From the NCBI GenBank assembly GCA_905370255.1, contig CAJPKC010000001.1, forward strand, positions 1 to 64,000: a stretch of 64,000 nt of DNA, written 5' to 3'. The position numbers and the translations under genes are program-made. Positions 7,826-15,730 of the stretch are shown here, piece after piece. Source of the DNA: Streptococcus oralis. Lineage in GTDB: Bacteria > Bacillota > Bacilli > Lactobacillales > Streptococcaceae. How positions within the stretch are numbered: position 1 is the stretch's first letter; each line of letters starts with the position of its first letter. The notes below the pieces were generated by a model. That model was not told the origin of the DNA. It saw only the letters and a program-made list of their open reading frames with translations, and did not search any database.

Positions 7826-8557
7826 CTATTGATTTGCTTTCTTGATCATGTCGCGTCGGAATTCTTCGTAGTCGTTGTAATTAACAGTTTCAAATGTAAT
7901 TGGGTCGACGGTTGGTAGATTACGAACCATTTCATAATGATTAGCGGTGAAAACAAGAGCGACGTTGAGGTCCGGATTTTGGTTTTCGACTTGCTTGATT
8001 TTAAGGTCTAAGTTACGAATAATAAAGTCAATTTTATCGACGGATAATCCTGAATCAATTCCGTCAACGAAAATGATTAGATGTTCAAGATCGGGATGTT
8101 CGTTGGCGATAGCTTGAGCGTTATCGAATAAGTCTGCGAGGGAAATCAAATTGTTTTCGCCTTCAGATGATTCTCTACGTAGAAGCAATTGTCGCATATT
8201 ATTGTTAACGAGAGACGCAGAAATAGAATTTGTGTGATCATCGGCATGTGAATCGTAGGAGATGAATCCGATATTTGCACGGTCTTTTGCAGATTCGTCA
8301 GCTTCAGCTAATTTAAATGCTCGCGCAAGACCTCGCGCATAGGCATTGTTGCTGAATGAAATAGCACCGTCTCTTTCGAGTGCTTCTTTAAGCATGTTGA
8401 CAAGAGTTGTTTTACCGTAACCGTTTGGCCCAACGAAGACTGTAACTTGATCGCTCAAGGTTAATTGATCTTTTTCGAAAAGATATTCTTCTTTGTAATA
8501 GGGGTCGCGAGTGATGTTTGAAATGGTGATTTCTTTTTTAAGTTTGTTAATAGACAT
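7826..8557 (-). CDS. AAA/ABC-type ATPase, 243 aa
   Basis: ATG 8557 with RBS AAAGGATC. Walker A GPNGYGKTT lies at about residues 43-51 (FVGPNGYGKTTLVNML). The Walker B-like LIIFVDGIDSGLS, near residue 165, matches the D-E-P-D-S-G-L-S D-loop region of the SMC/RecF/OLD-like ATPase group, with Gly and Ile replacing the usual Glu-Pro. The replaced Glu may reduce hydrolysis. The protein is short and lacks a coiled coil or Toprim domain. Such small ATPases often act with a partner; the 206-aa gene just upstream (13 bp gap) is the likely partner. Function unknown. Confidence 0.7.
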   Translation of the reverse strand: MSINKLKKEITISNITRDPYYKEEYLFEKDQLTLSDQVTVFVGPNGYGKTTLVNMLKEALERDGAISFSNNAYARGLARAFKLAEADESAKDRANIGFISYDSHADDHTNSISASLVNNNMRQLLLRRESSEGENNLISLADLFDNAQAIANEHPDLEHLIIFVDGIDSGLSVDKIDFIIRNLDLKIKQVENQNPDLNVALVFTANHYEMVRNLPTVDPITFETVNYNDYEEFRRDMIKKANQ

Positions 8558-8569
8558 ATTAGATCCTTT

Positions 8570-9190
8570 CTATTTATTATCAAGCCATTGACCGATTTCG
8601 TAGCATTCTTGATAAGTCTTAAGCGTTGGTTCAAACGTATGTTGACGATTGACGTTGAAGAATGTGAACGAATCATCTTTTTGCATGGTCATTTCTAGGA
8701 AATAACTGTTTGTGATGATGATAAAGTCATTACTGTCACGGATGATACGGCTGGTTGCTGTTGGATGAGTGATGCCTTGTTCGAGTTTTTCAAAGGCGGG
8801 CTTGATAGTAGCTGCGACATTGGTTTTGTAACATTGGTCAATCATCAAGCGCGTTGCAATAGATAAATGCGTTTCTTCGTCCATGTCATTTTCGGCGAAC
8901 CATTTGAAAAGTCGTCCGTCGTTGAAGAAGACGTATTCAATATATTCTTTGATTTCTTCTTTTACGCTACTTGTGAATGGAACCGTTACTTCGATTTGTC
9001 CGTCAGTGATAATCGTTTTAATAACTTCTTCTTGATTTCGAATAATGGTTAATTCTTGAGATGCTGGTTTGTAGAATCCCGATAGATTGTTAAGATTTGG
9101 TAGTTTAATCGTTGGATCGAATTTAGTGATGAATTCTGGGAATTCGGGTTGGGTTACTACAACGGATAATGTGGATTTAAAAATGAGCAT
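8570..9190 (-). CDS. Hypothetical protein, 206 aa, paired with ATPase
   Basis: ATG 9190 follows GAAAGGAAG. No family recognised; soluble, acidic, mixed alpha/beta. It is the first gene after the LemA terminator and its stop is 13 bp from the ATPase gene, so both are likely one unit. No convincing promoter is visible between the terminator hairpin (9206-9249) and its RBS, so it may depend on read-through. Confidence 0.6.
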   Translation of the reverse strand: MLIFKSTLSVVVTQPEFPEFITKFDPTIKLPNLNNLSGFYKPASQELTIIRNQEEVIKTIITDGQIEVTVPFTSSVKEEIKEYIEYVFFNDGRLFKWFAENDMDEETHLSIATRLMIDQCYKTNVAATIKPAFEKLEQGITHPTATSRIIRDSNDFIIITNSYFLEMTMQKDDSFTFFNVNRQHTFEPTLKTYQECYEIGQWLDNK

Positions 9191-9205
9191 GATGACTTCC
9201 TTTCG

Positions 9206-9252
9206 TTAAAAAAATAAAGCGAGCCATCCGTAATCGGATGGCGCTTTTCTAG
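9206..9252 (-). terminator. Terminator of the LemA/TPM operon
   Basis: On the minus strand: AGCGCCATCCG-ATTA-CGGATGGCTCGCT followed by TTATTTTTTT. Confidence 0.85.
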
Positions 9253-9253
9253 A

Positions 9254-9841
9254 TTAATCTTTATTGAGATCAACAGACGGTACAGTTGATTTAGCTTGTT
9301 CAGTTGCTTTTACTAATTCAACTTTTTCGAATCCGAACATACTAGCAATCATATTAGATGGGAAGCGACGGATTTTGTTGTTATATTTAGTAGCGACTTC
9401 GTTGTAGTCGTTACGTGCTACGAAGATGCGATTTTCGGTACCTTCAAGCTCCGTGATCAAGTTTTGTACTTGTTGATCAGCTTTTAATTGTGGATAGTTT
9501 TCCTGAACGACGAGCAAACGGGAAATAGCTGAGTCGAGTTCGCCTTGAGCTTGTTCTTTTTCAGCTTTAGTTGCCGTGCTTGATCCGATTTTTGCACGAG
9601 CATCTGCAATGTGTTCGAAGATATCGCTTTCGTGCTTCATATAGCCTTTGACGCTGTTGACAACGTTAGGGATGAGGTCATAACGTCGTTGCAAGGTTGT
9701 TTCGATTTTCGATTGCGCTTGCTCTACTTTTGTTTGAGCACCGACGAGGCTGTTGTAAGAGCCGCCGATGAAAAGTCCGAAAAGTCCGATAAGTACGAGG
9801 AATCCAATGATTCCGCCAATGATTGAATAGTTTTTGTTCAT
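9254..9841 (-). CDS. lemA: LemA family protein
   Basis: Start chosen at ATG 9841 (195 aa) because AGAAAGGA lies just upstream; the longer TTG frame runs into the TPM gene. One N-terminal membrane segment (IIGGIIGFLVLIGLFGLFI), then the LemA helical domain with the conserved start YNSLVGAQTKVEQAQSKIETTLQRR and the RYDLIPN motif, ending in the FP...F.F pattern (IASMFGFEKVE). LemA proteins are anchored with the helical bundle outside or at the membrane. Their function is unsettled, but they often pair with TPM-domain proteins, as here. Confidence 0.92.
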   Translation of the reverse strand: MNKNYSIIGGIIGFLVLIGLFGLFIGGSYNSLVGAQTKVEQAQSKIETTLQRRYDLIPNVVNSVKGYMKHESDIFEHIADARAKIGSSTATKAEKEQAQGELDSAISRLLVVQENYPQLKADQQVQNLITELEGTENRIFVARNDYNEVATKYNNKIRRFPSNMIASMFGFEKVELVKATEQAKSTVPSVDLNKD

Positions 9842-9860
9842 AATATTTTTTCCTTTCTGT

Positions 9861-10580
9861 TTACCAACCGCCGGAAGCGCCGCCTCCGGAGAAGCCACCG
9901 CCTGAGAATCCACCTCCGTCAGATGACCCGCCGGACGAGAACCAAAATCCGTCGGAGTCGCCACCGAAGCCTCCGCCACTATCAATAGCAAAGAGAACGA
10001 CGATGCCGATTATTACAATTAGTATGAGTCCACCCACAATGTATAATGTCATATTGTCATCGTCTTTATTTTCTTTGATGGTTTTACCGTTATTTGCGTC
10101 AGTGATGCTTTTTACAGCGTCGAGGACAGCTCCGTCGTAATCGTCGTTTCGAAGTTTTGGTTTCATATTGTCCAAAATAGTTTTACTTTGGATATCGGTT
10201 AATCGCGTGGATAGGTTATCAGATACTTCAAGACGTGATTTTTTATCGTTAATAGCTAGGAACAGAAGAACGCCGTTATTGGTGTCCTTGTCGCCGATTT
10301 TCCATTTACGAGCGATTTCGAGTGCGGTTTCTTCGACAGATTTTCCGTCTAGGTCTTTTGCGATGTAAACGCCAATTTTTAGCTTTTTGTCCGTATTATC
10401 TGCTTTTTCGTTTAGTTTGTCAATAGTTTGAATTGTTTCTTTTGACAAGACTTTAGCTTGGTCGTAGACGGCTGAATTTTCAGGTTTGTCTGCGATTTTG
10501 CTTTCAGAGCAAGCGGTTAATACGAAGAAACTACAAAAAAGTGCGGTTGTGATTAAAAATAGTTTCTTTAGTTTAGACAT
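9861..10580 (-). CDS. TPM-domain (YgcG-like) lipoprotein
   Basis: 239 aa; ATG 10580. Signal with lipobox VLTAC (Cys near residue 24). TPM domain about 35-160, starting AVYDQAKVLSKETIQTIDKLNEKA and containing NGVLLFLAINDKKSRLEVS. Then one membrane segment (about 178-200) and a Gly/Ser-rich GGGFSGGG tail, the standard TPM/YgcG layout. Family members are membrane-anchored with an extracytoplasmic TPM domain; phosphatase or repair roles are proposed for some. It lies 19 bp before lemA in the same operon. Confidence 0.9.
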   Translation of the reverse strand: MSKLKKLFLITTALFCSFFVLTACSESKIADKPENSAVYDQAKVLSKETIQTIDKLNEKADNTDKKLKIGVYIAKDLDGKSVEETALEIARKWKIGDKDTNNGVLLFLAINDKKSRLEVSDNLSTRLTDIQSKTILDNMKPKLRNDDYDGAVLDAVKSITDANNGKTIKENKDDDNMTLYIVGGLILIVIIGIVVLFAIDSGGGFGGDSDGFWFSSGGSSDGGGFSGGGFSGGGASGGW

Positions 10581-10591
10581 CGTAAGCCTTT

Positions 10592-10912
10592 CTATTTTAC
10601 AATTTTAAGTGAAATCTTGTATGGTGTATTTGTTGATGGCATATAAGTAATCATGATTTTATCTTTAGTTTCATCAATATTTACGATTTTTGGAAGTGTC
10701 ATTTTTGAATCGTGGTATTGTTGATAAAGCATTGCGAGACCATCTTCGATAGAATTGGACTGAATAGGTATTGCCATATCTGTTGTGAATTCTTTAAAGA
10801 TGGTCATTTTTAGAGGTTTGTTTTTCAGTTTTTTGATTTTAGGAATTCGCCCAATGTAGTCATGGATAGCTTTGAGGTCGAATTCGTTTGAGAAGTTGAT
10901 TGTTTGTAGCAT
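10592..10912 (-). CDS. Hypothetical protein, 106 aa
   Basis: Start chosen at ATG 10912, with AGAAAGAAG 6-7 bp upstream; the longer frame from 10936 overlaps the preceding gene and its ATA start is unlikely. MLQTINFSNEFDLKAIHDY..., mixed alpha/beta, no signal. Not recognised. It sits 10 bp after the 436-aa gene in a leftward operon that leads into the TPM/LemA pair. Confidence 0.55.
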   Translation of the reverse strand: MLQTINFSNEFDLKAIHDYIGRIPKIKKLKNKPLKMTIFKEFTTDMAIPIQSNSIEDGLAMLYQQYHDSKMTLPKIVNIDETKDKIMITYMPSTNTPYKISLKIVK

Positions 10913-10922
10913 AGTCTTCTTT

Positions 10923-12233
10923 CTAAAATTTATCAATTAACTCGTGAATGGTATTTTTGACTACTTGAAATTTTTCATATAACAAAGAACTATATTGGAG
11001 AGAAATATCGAAGTTATTTTCCTTCTTTAAAAATGTCAACTGGCGGTTACCGTCACGTTCATATGTAACTTCGTCACCTCGAATTGTTAGACAGTATTCT
11101 ACATTATTTTCTTTAAATCGTAGTACTTTATTATCTGAGCTGAAGATTAATTGCTTAATCACTTCATGTTTTGGTACAATTGCATCTGTGACTAGGCTTT
11201 TTACATAATTATGTGCGAGTTGTTTTTTAATGGGATTCCAGTAATAGACGCTTGATTCTAACGAATCGATTACTTGTTGTGCTGGTTTGAGGCTTTCACC
11301 GGGTGTTATTGGAAATGTCACAATAATTTGTTCTTCATCATTGTATGTCAGTTGGATTGGCAGTTCTAAATTGAGTTGATAGCCTCTAATCATATAGTCA
11401 TCATCGTGGATGATATCAACATAATTATTATTAACAATCCATTTAGGACCACGTTTGTGCGCAGTTATTTTAGTGTCGATATAATTGATTGTGTTGAGGT
11501 ATGGAATTAGTTCAGGATCCAATTGTCGATTCAAAACACGTTCTAACGTTGTTGGTTGCTCTTGAATAAGGTTTTTAATAATTGCACAATCTTGTGTGAA
11601 TTTTTCAAGTAAATGTTCTGGAAGTTCTTCGTTAAGCATCCATTTGTTTGTTAATTCTGATTTTACTAGTTCGAATTTTTCTTCGTATCTAGTTAATTCG
11701 ATATGTCTTGTGTCAAGAAAGCGGTATTTAAAATTCAATTTATATGTGATATTGAAATCTAATAAATTGTCTTCAAAATATGCATTAAACATAGCATTTA
11801 ACTCATTTGATGTAGAATTGGTGATGTTTTCAAGCGCTTTATTTGCAATGGTGTTATGTAAGAGTTCTTGGAATTTTTTGATAGGTGCCGTGTTACAAAT
11901 TAATTTTTGTAGAAATTCTTTTGAAAAACTATCAGATTTGATGTCTATTTTTGTTTCATTGCTAATAGTATTGAAGAAGAGTCCTTTTAATTGATTTTTT
12001 GGAATATATGCTTTTTTGAAGTCAGGTTTGAGAATTGGATCATCTTTAAAGTGAACAATTACATCTGTTGGTGATAGGGTTTCTTCATGTAAAGTGAGTG
12101 TCAATTGGTCTGTGTTTATATAAGCTATAAATGGATAACGATGCACATAGACAGTGAAATAATTTTCTAGTTCTTCGAGTATTGTATTGAAATTATAGTT
12201 TAACGGATCATCTTGAATATTGGAGAAACGCAT
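10923..12233 (-). CDS. Hypothetical protein, 436 aa
   Basis: ATG 12233 with AGAAAGAAG upstream. No membrane segment, no recognisable catalytic motif. Asn/Ile/Leu-rich, with repeated beta-strand patterns (VIVHFKDD, KRGPKWIVNNNYVD, EEQIIVTFPITPGE) and helical segments. Lower G+C and more Asn/Ile than its neighbours. Possibly a structural or binding protein; no function proposed. Part of the operon from 14137 down to 9254. Confidence 0.6.
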   Translation of the reverse strand: MRFSNIQDDPLNYNFNTILEELENYFTVYVHRYPFIAYINTDQLTLTLHEETLSPTDVIVHFKDDPILKPDFKKAYIPKNQLKGLFFNTISNETKIDIKSDSFSKEFLQKLICNTAPIKKFQELLHNTIANKALENITNSTSNELNAMFNAYFEDNLLDFNITYKLNFKYRFLDTRHIELTRYEEKFELVKSELTNKWMLNEELPEHLLEKFTQDCAIIKNLIQEQPTTLERVLNRQLDPELIPYLNTINYIDTKITAHKRGPKWIVNNNYVDIIHDDDYMIRGYQLNLELPIQLTYNDEEQIIVTFPITPGESLKPAQQVIDSLESSVYYWNPIKKQLAHNYVKSLVTDAIVPKHEVIKQLIFSSDNKVLRFKENNVEYCLTIRGDEVTYERDGNRQLTFLKKENNFDISLQYSSLLYEKFQVVKNTIHELIDKF

Positions 12234-12275
12234 GTTTTGTCTTCTTTCTATTGGTGAATTTTGAGGTCGTAGTCA

Positions 12276-12788
12276 TTATAGTTTTGTAGATTGAATGGCG
12301 TCATAAAGTTTTAAAAGATTTTGATGCTCTTTGGATTTTGTAGCGACATTTTCTAAGTCTGAAGTTTTGATGTTTTCAATATAGTTTGATAGGATGTTTT
12401 TGACATCTTGTAGATAATCTGAGAGGTCTTCTTTTACTTTAATATGAAGAGATTCAAATCGTTCCTCTTTTGATATTTGCGATTCTAAAAAAGCTTCAGC
12501 ATCTTCGCGTGAGAGATATGCATACATGTCAGTATCATCATAATCACGCCAACGCTTAAGATAATGACATCCATCCCAGTCCATTTCTTCATGAAACGAG
12601 ACCTTTGTCAATCGCACTCGACCGTGTTTGACGATGTCAGATTTAAGCTGATACGGTCGATCGATCATCCAACGATCTTTTCGATTTTCTAAAAGATGTT
12701 CGTACTTCAGAGTGATTTCTTTGATTTGATATTTGTCTGTGATGATGAAGATTGTATCGCCTGATTCAAGTTTGTGGAGGGTTTTCAT
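12276..12788 (-). CDS. Hypothetical protein, 170 aa
   Basis: ATG 12788 behind AGAAAGAAG. N-terminal half is beta-rich (KLESGDTIFIITDKYQIKEI, with WDGCHYLKRWRDYDDTDMYAYLSREDAEAFLE), C-terminal 60 residues helical with coiled-coil character. The WRD/YLSREDAE pattern resembles small phage or plasmid proteins of unknown role. Located directly after the EndA-like nuclease. Confidence 0.55.
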   Translation of the reverse strand: MKTLHKLESGDTIFIITDKYQIKEITLKYEHLLENRKDRWMIDRPYQLKSDIVKHGRVRLTKVSFHEEMDWDGCHYLKRWRDYDDTDMYAYLSREDAEAFLESQISKEERFESLHIKVKEDLSDYLQDVKNILSNYIENIKTSDLENVATKSKEHQNLLKLYDAIQSTKL

Positions 12789-12803
12789 TGTTTTGTCTTC
12801 TTT

Positions 12804-13523
12804 CTATTTATTCTTTTTCGAGTTATTAGTTACTTCGCCTGTGTGGTAGTCAATAGTAAATCCTTTTGCTGTGTTATATGTGATGACTTTTTCGTCAATA
12901 GCTCCGTCACTCGTTAGAGCTCGTACTTCGACGGTACGCGGAATGAGTTCATCATCGCGATAGTACGGTGTAACTTGATAGTAAAGTTTTACAGAACGAT
13001 GTTTTTTTAAGTAGTCAACGCATTTGCGTTCGATATATTGCATACCGCCTGTGTTGGAACGGTTGCCAACATTTTGCATACGGGTTCCAGTAATGGCGTT
13101 ATAGCTTTCAGCGACACCACCTAATGAGTCAGCAATTAAGTGACTGCGATTGTAGAACCAACCGTCATAGGTACCCGTTGTTGTGTGGATGCGTGTTTTG
13201 AAGTTTTTCGCAGGATAACCGCTTGGATTGTCACCGTCTTTGAATTGACCGCGGTAGTTCATTGAGTCGAACACGTCTTTAGAAGTAATTGTTGCACGAG
13301 CTTGACCGCTACGACCTAGTTCATCTTTTTCGCTATAGGCAAAGTTTGATGTTTGATTGAATGTTTCGGGGTCGAGTCCTGATGAACCTGCTACGAGATA
13401 GTAATCATCTTTCGTGTTTCGTAAGAGTGGAAGTGGATTGAAATTTTTAAGCGGTCCGTTTAGGAGAATCGCTAGAACGAAAAATGTTAAGAGACTTAAA
13501 GCCGTATTTGTTAATTTTTTCAA
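12804..13523 (-). CDS. Membrane-anchored or secreted DNA/RNA non-specific endonuclease (EndA/Spd-like)
   Basis: Start taken as TTG 13523 (239 aa), 7-8 bp after AGAAAGGA; the frame could extend ten codons to TTG 13553 without an RBS. An N-terminal hydrophobic helix (TALSLLTFFVLAILL) acts as signal or anchor. The nuclease core carries GWFYNRSHLIADSLGG (catalytic His), NAITGTRMQNVG (metal Asn) and GGMQYIE, the pattern of streptococcal DNases (DRGH-type beta-beta-alpha-metal fold). It would degrade extracellular nucleic acid or act in DNA uptake. A degenerate relative is at 15730. Confidence 0.88.
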   Translation of the reverse strand: MKKLTNTALSLLTFFVLAILLNGPLKNFNPLPLLRNTKDDYYLVAGSSGLDPETFNQTSNFAYSEKDELGRSGQARATITSKDVFDSMNYRGQFKDGDNPSGYPAKNFKTRIHTTTGTYDGWFYNRSHLIADSLGGVAESYNAITGTRMQNVGNRSNTGGMQYIERKCVDYLKKHRSVKLYYQVTPYYRDDELIPRTVEVRALTSDGAIDEKVITYNTAKGFTIDYHTGEVTNNSKKNK

Positions 13524-13536
13524 TTTGACGTCCTTT

Positions 13537-13767
13537 CTAGCTATTCTTTTCAAGAATCTTCAAAGCAATAACGGCTACGATTGGCAATACGATAATACTA
13601 TAAAGCACGAACCATGCTAGTAGTGTCAAGAACATATTGAACGATTTCGTGAAAAAGAAAACGCCCAGGTAGAGTGGCGCATAGACTACGAGCGCGGAGA
13701 AAATACCCACAACAGTTAAGCCTAGTGCGAATTGGTAGTCTTGTAGTTTTTCAGATAATTTAGTCAT
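13537..13767 (-). CDS. Small membrane protein, 76 aa
   Basis: Two predicted membrane helices (about 14-38 and 43-70). ATG 13767 overlaps the preceding gene by 8 bp; its stop lies in the leader of the nuclease gene, whose RBS follows at once. Tight coupling suggests a role with the nuclease (for example as membrane partner), which is inference. Confidence 0.6.
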   Translation of the reverse strand: MTKLSEKLQDYQFALGLTVVGIFSALVVYAPLYLGVFFFTKSFNMFLTLLAWFVLYSIIVLPIVAVIALKILEKNS

Positions 13768-14137
13768 GTTTATAATTCTTTCTAATGTTATTGATGATTT
13801 CTTTTATAGTTTGTGGTAGATTTTCGAGTGTGACATTTGAAATGGTATCGTCCCATTCGAAAAAGGATGTTTCGTAATTATAGATATGAGTTTCAATGTC
13901 CCATTTTGAGTTTTCGTTTGTGATGTTCGGTTTTGGATATAGTTTCAAGAAACATGAGCCGTGTGATTTTGCGAACGCATTAATGCGAATGTGATTATAA
14001 CCGTCTTTAGAGTCGAAATCGGTAAAAACTTTGATTGATTTGTTATCTAAAATTGAATCAAGATCTCTAATTAGTTGTTTAATATGAGGTGGATCGGGTT
14101 GTGGATAAAAATCCTCGTCGTCGTAATAGTCAAACAT
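13760..14137 (-). CDS. Hypothetical protein, 125 aa
   Basis: ATG 14137 with GAAAGGAT upstream. Acidic, Tyr/Asp-rich start (MFDYYDDEDFYPQPDPP), then alpha/beta region. Not recognised. First gene of the leftward operon ending at 9254; the 8-bp overlap with the next gene implies coupling. Confidence 0.55.
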   Translation of the reverse strand: MFDYYDDEDFYPQPDPPHIKQLIRDLDSILDNKSIKVFTDFDSKDGYNHIRINAFAKSHGSCFLKLYPKPNITNENSKWDIETHIYNYETSFFEWDDTISNVTLENLPQTIKEIINNIRKNYKHD

Positions 14138-14172
14138 ATAATATAATCCTTTCGAATAATCTGAAATAAAGA

Positions 14173-14195
14173 ACGATTGCGTCTTGGACGCAATT
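14173..14195. promoter_or_regulatory. Hairpin in the leader of the 14137 operon
   Basis: ATTGCGTC-TTG-GACGCAAT inverted repeat between the HAD-gene terminator and the operon start. It could be an attenuator or operator; no T run follows on the minus strand. Confidence 0.4.
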
Positions 14196-14209
14196 CTTTA
14201 AAATTCTTT

Positions 14210-14252
14210 ATTTAAAAAATTCCCCTTAAAACATAATTTTAAGGGGAACAGA
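14210..14252 (-). terminator. Terminator after the HAD gene
   Basis: TTCCCCTTAAAA-TTATG-TTTTAAGGGGAATTTTTT on the minus strand; long perfect stem plus T run. Confidence 0.9.
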
Positions 14253-14256
14253 ACGA

Positions 14257-14826
14257 TTAAATCCAATCATCTTCAACTTGATCTAGTTCGTCCCGCCAGT
14301 CGGGACCGAAGAACTCGTCAGTTGATAAAATTTTACGGTTTTGATTATCGAAATGTTGTTCAATTTCGTTTAGTTCTTCGGATGTGATACCTGTAGTGGT
14401 CGGTGGAATTACTGTTTTAATTTGAGGTGCTTCGTTTTTAAGTTCGTTATAGGCACCGTTTACACGCAACATATCGTCGCAAACGACGATTATTGAATTA
14501 GGATGTTGTTTATAGAATTCAACAATAGGCGCTGTTTTTGGCCATGTGTTTGAACCGTTAAACGAGCCATTCAATTCCAAATAATCCCAGTTTACATCTA
14601 TCAGACTATTTATTGATAAAGCGTCATTCGCACGTAAACTAATCCATAAAACCGTGACATCGTATTTTTCACTAATGTCTTTAATTGTGTTCAATGTTTG
14701 TTTATTGACATAAGCATGTACTCGATCCATCCATGGAAATGATTCAGGATTGTTCAAATATTCGATCAACGGCGGTTGATCTGTTCCGACGGTTCCATTT
14801 ACGTCAAGCAATAGAAAATTAGACAT
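14257..14826 (-). CDS. HAD-fold protein with altered motif I, 189 aa
   Basis: ATG 14826. N-terminal LLLDVNGTVG is HAD motif I with the second Asp replaced by Asn (usual DxDGT). WISLRAND near residue 62 fits motif II, and VVCDDMLRVNG near 116 fits the acidic motif IV. The family includes polynucleotide and nucleotide phosphatases; a HAD domain of this size occurs with phage nucleic-acid repair proteins. The Asn change could abolish phosphatase turnover or alter specificity. It follows dut by 2 bp, suggesting nucleotide metabolism. Confidence 0.7.
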   Translation of the reverse strand: MSNFLLLDVNGTVGTDQPPLIEYLNNPESFPWMDRVHAYVNKQTLNTIKDISEKYDVTVLWISLRANDALSINSLIDVNWDYLELNGSFNGSNTWPKTAPIVEFYKQHPNSIIVVCDDMLRVNGAYNELKNEAPQIKTVIPPTTTGITSEELNEIEQHFDNQNRKILSTDEFFGPDWRDELDQVEDDWI

Positions 14827-14828
14827 TG

Positions 14829-15329
14829 TTAGTCACCAGTTGATCCGAAACCGCCTGTGCGTTCACCATTCGCGTTATCGTCGTCTGTAACGAAATATTT
14901 AGCGAAGACAGCTTGCACGATACGGTCGCCGGTTTGAATCGTTACAGGCTCGTCTGTGATGTTTTTGAATTGAGCCATGATGTGTCCTTCGTTAGAAGGG
15001 TTGTTATAGTAATCGTGATCGATAACGCCTACTGAGTTAATTAAGATGAGCCCGCGTTTGCGAGGGTTTGAGCTACGGTCGAATAAGTACAAGACTTCAT
15101 CAGGCAACATATAAGCCTTGACGCCGGTTGGTACTAGTGCAATTTCACCGGGCTCGATAGTGACCTCTTGGCTTGCCTTTAAGTCGTATCCCGCCGCGTG
15201 AGCGGTTTCACGTGCTGGTAAGAGATCTTGATTAGTTTCGCCTGAGACAAGCTCAAAGCCACGTGTGCGAGCTACGACATCGCGACTAGTGCGAGTAGAT
15301 TGTTTTAATGATTCGAAAAAGTCTGACAT
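14829..15329 (-). CDS. dut: dUTP diphosphatase
   Basis: 166 aa; ATG 15329 behind GAAAGGAATTC. All five trimeric dUTPase motifs: AAGYDLKA (1), DRSSNPRKRGL (2), NSVGVIDHDYYNN (3, catalytic Asp and Tyr), GDRIVQAVF (4) and ERTGGFGSTG (5). It hydrolyses dUTP to dUMP and pyrophosphate, feeding the ThyA encoded nearby. The N-terminal ~25 residues are an extension relative to minimal dUTPases. Its promoter shares a palindromic -35 with the divergent gene 15443. Confidence 0.96.
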   Translation of the reverse strand: MSDFFESLKQSTRTSRDVVARTRGFELVSGETNQDLLPARETAHAAGYDLKASQEVTIEPGEIALVPTGVKAYMLPDEVLYLFDRSSNPRKRGLILINSVGVIDHDYYNNPSNEGHIMAQFKNITDEPVTIQTGDRIVQAVFAKYFVTDDDNANGERTGGFGSTGD

Positions 15330-15352
15330 ATGAATTCCTTTCTAGTAATGCT

Positions 15353-15404
15353 ATTATAGCATATTGGCAGATATTTTGCAATTTAAGGTTTTTTGTGATA
15401 TAAT
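15353..15404. promoter_or_regulatory. Divergent promoters sharing one palindromic -35 (TTGCAA)
   Basis: TTGCAA at 15376-15381 is its own reverse complement. Rightward: 17 bp to TATAAT 15399-15404 (preceded by TGA). Leftward: 17 bp to TATAAT (ATTATA on plus, 15353-15358, preceded by TGC). Thus one hexamer serves dut (leftward) and 15443 (rightward). The leftward -10 also lies in the inverted repeat ATGCTAT-T-ATAGCAT. Confidence 0.8.
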
Positions 15405-15442
15405 TATAGACGAATTATATTTAGAAAGACTGATAAAGATTT

Positions 15443-15730
15443 ATGAATGAAGCAACTATTTTAGCAAACGCGCGTGCGACTGCGGGTACGGTGCAGAATG
15501 TGAAAGACTTAAAAGGTCATCTTGTGCGAATTACTCGCATTCGATCCAAAGCAGGAATGCCCGAGTTTCTCAAAGAAGCAGAAGGCGTCGTGATCGATGT
15601 TACCTTATCGTGTATCGTGATTCATCGCTCCGATATAGTTAGCGATAAAGGATACAATCATCCGCAACTAATTACGTACACCTTTAGCGATTTCCTTACA
15701 GGATTATACGAATATGAGGTGATCGCTTAA
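15443..15730 (+). CDS. Hypothetical protein, 95 aa
   Basis: ATG 15443 after a GAAAGACTGATAAAGATTT leader (weak RBS). Small beta-rich protein: LKGHLVRITRIRSKAGMPEFLKEAEGVVIDVTLSCIVIHRSD resembles an SH3-like or translation-type barrel, as in small phage proteins. Function unknown. Its stop codon overlaps the start of the next gene (TAATG), so the two are co-translated. Confidence 0.6.
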   Translation: MNEATILANARATAGTVQNVKDLKGHLVRITRIRSKAGMPEFLKEAEGVVIDVTLSCIVIHRSDIVSDKGYNHPQLITYTFSDFLTGLYEYEVIA

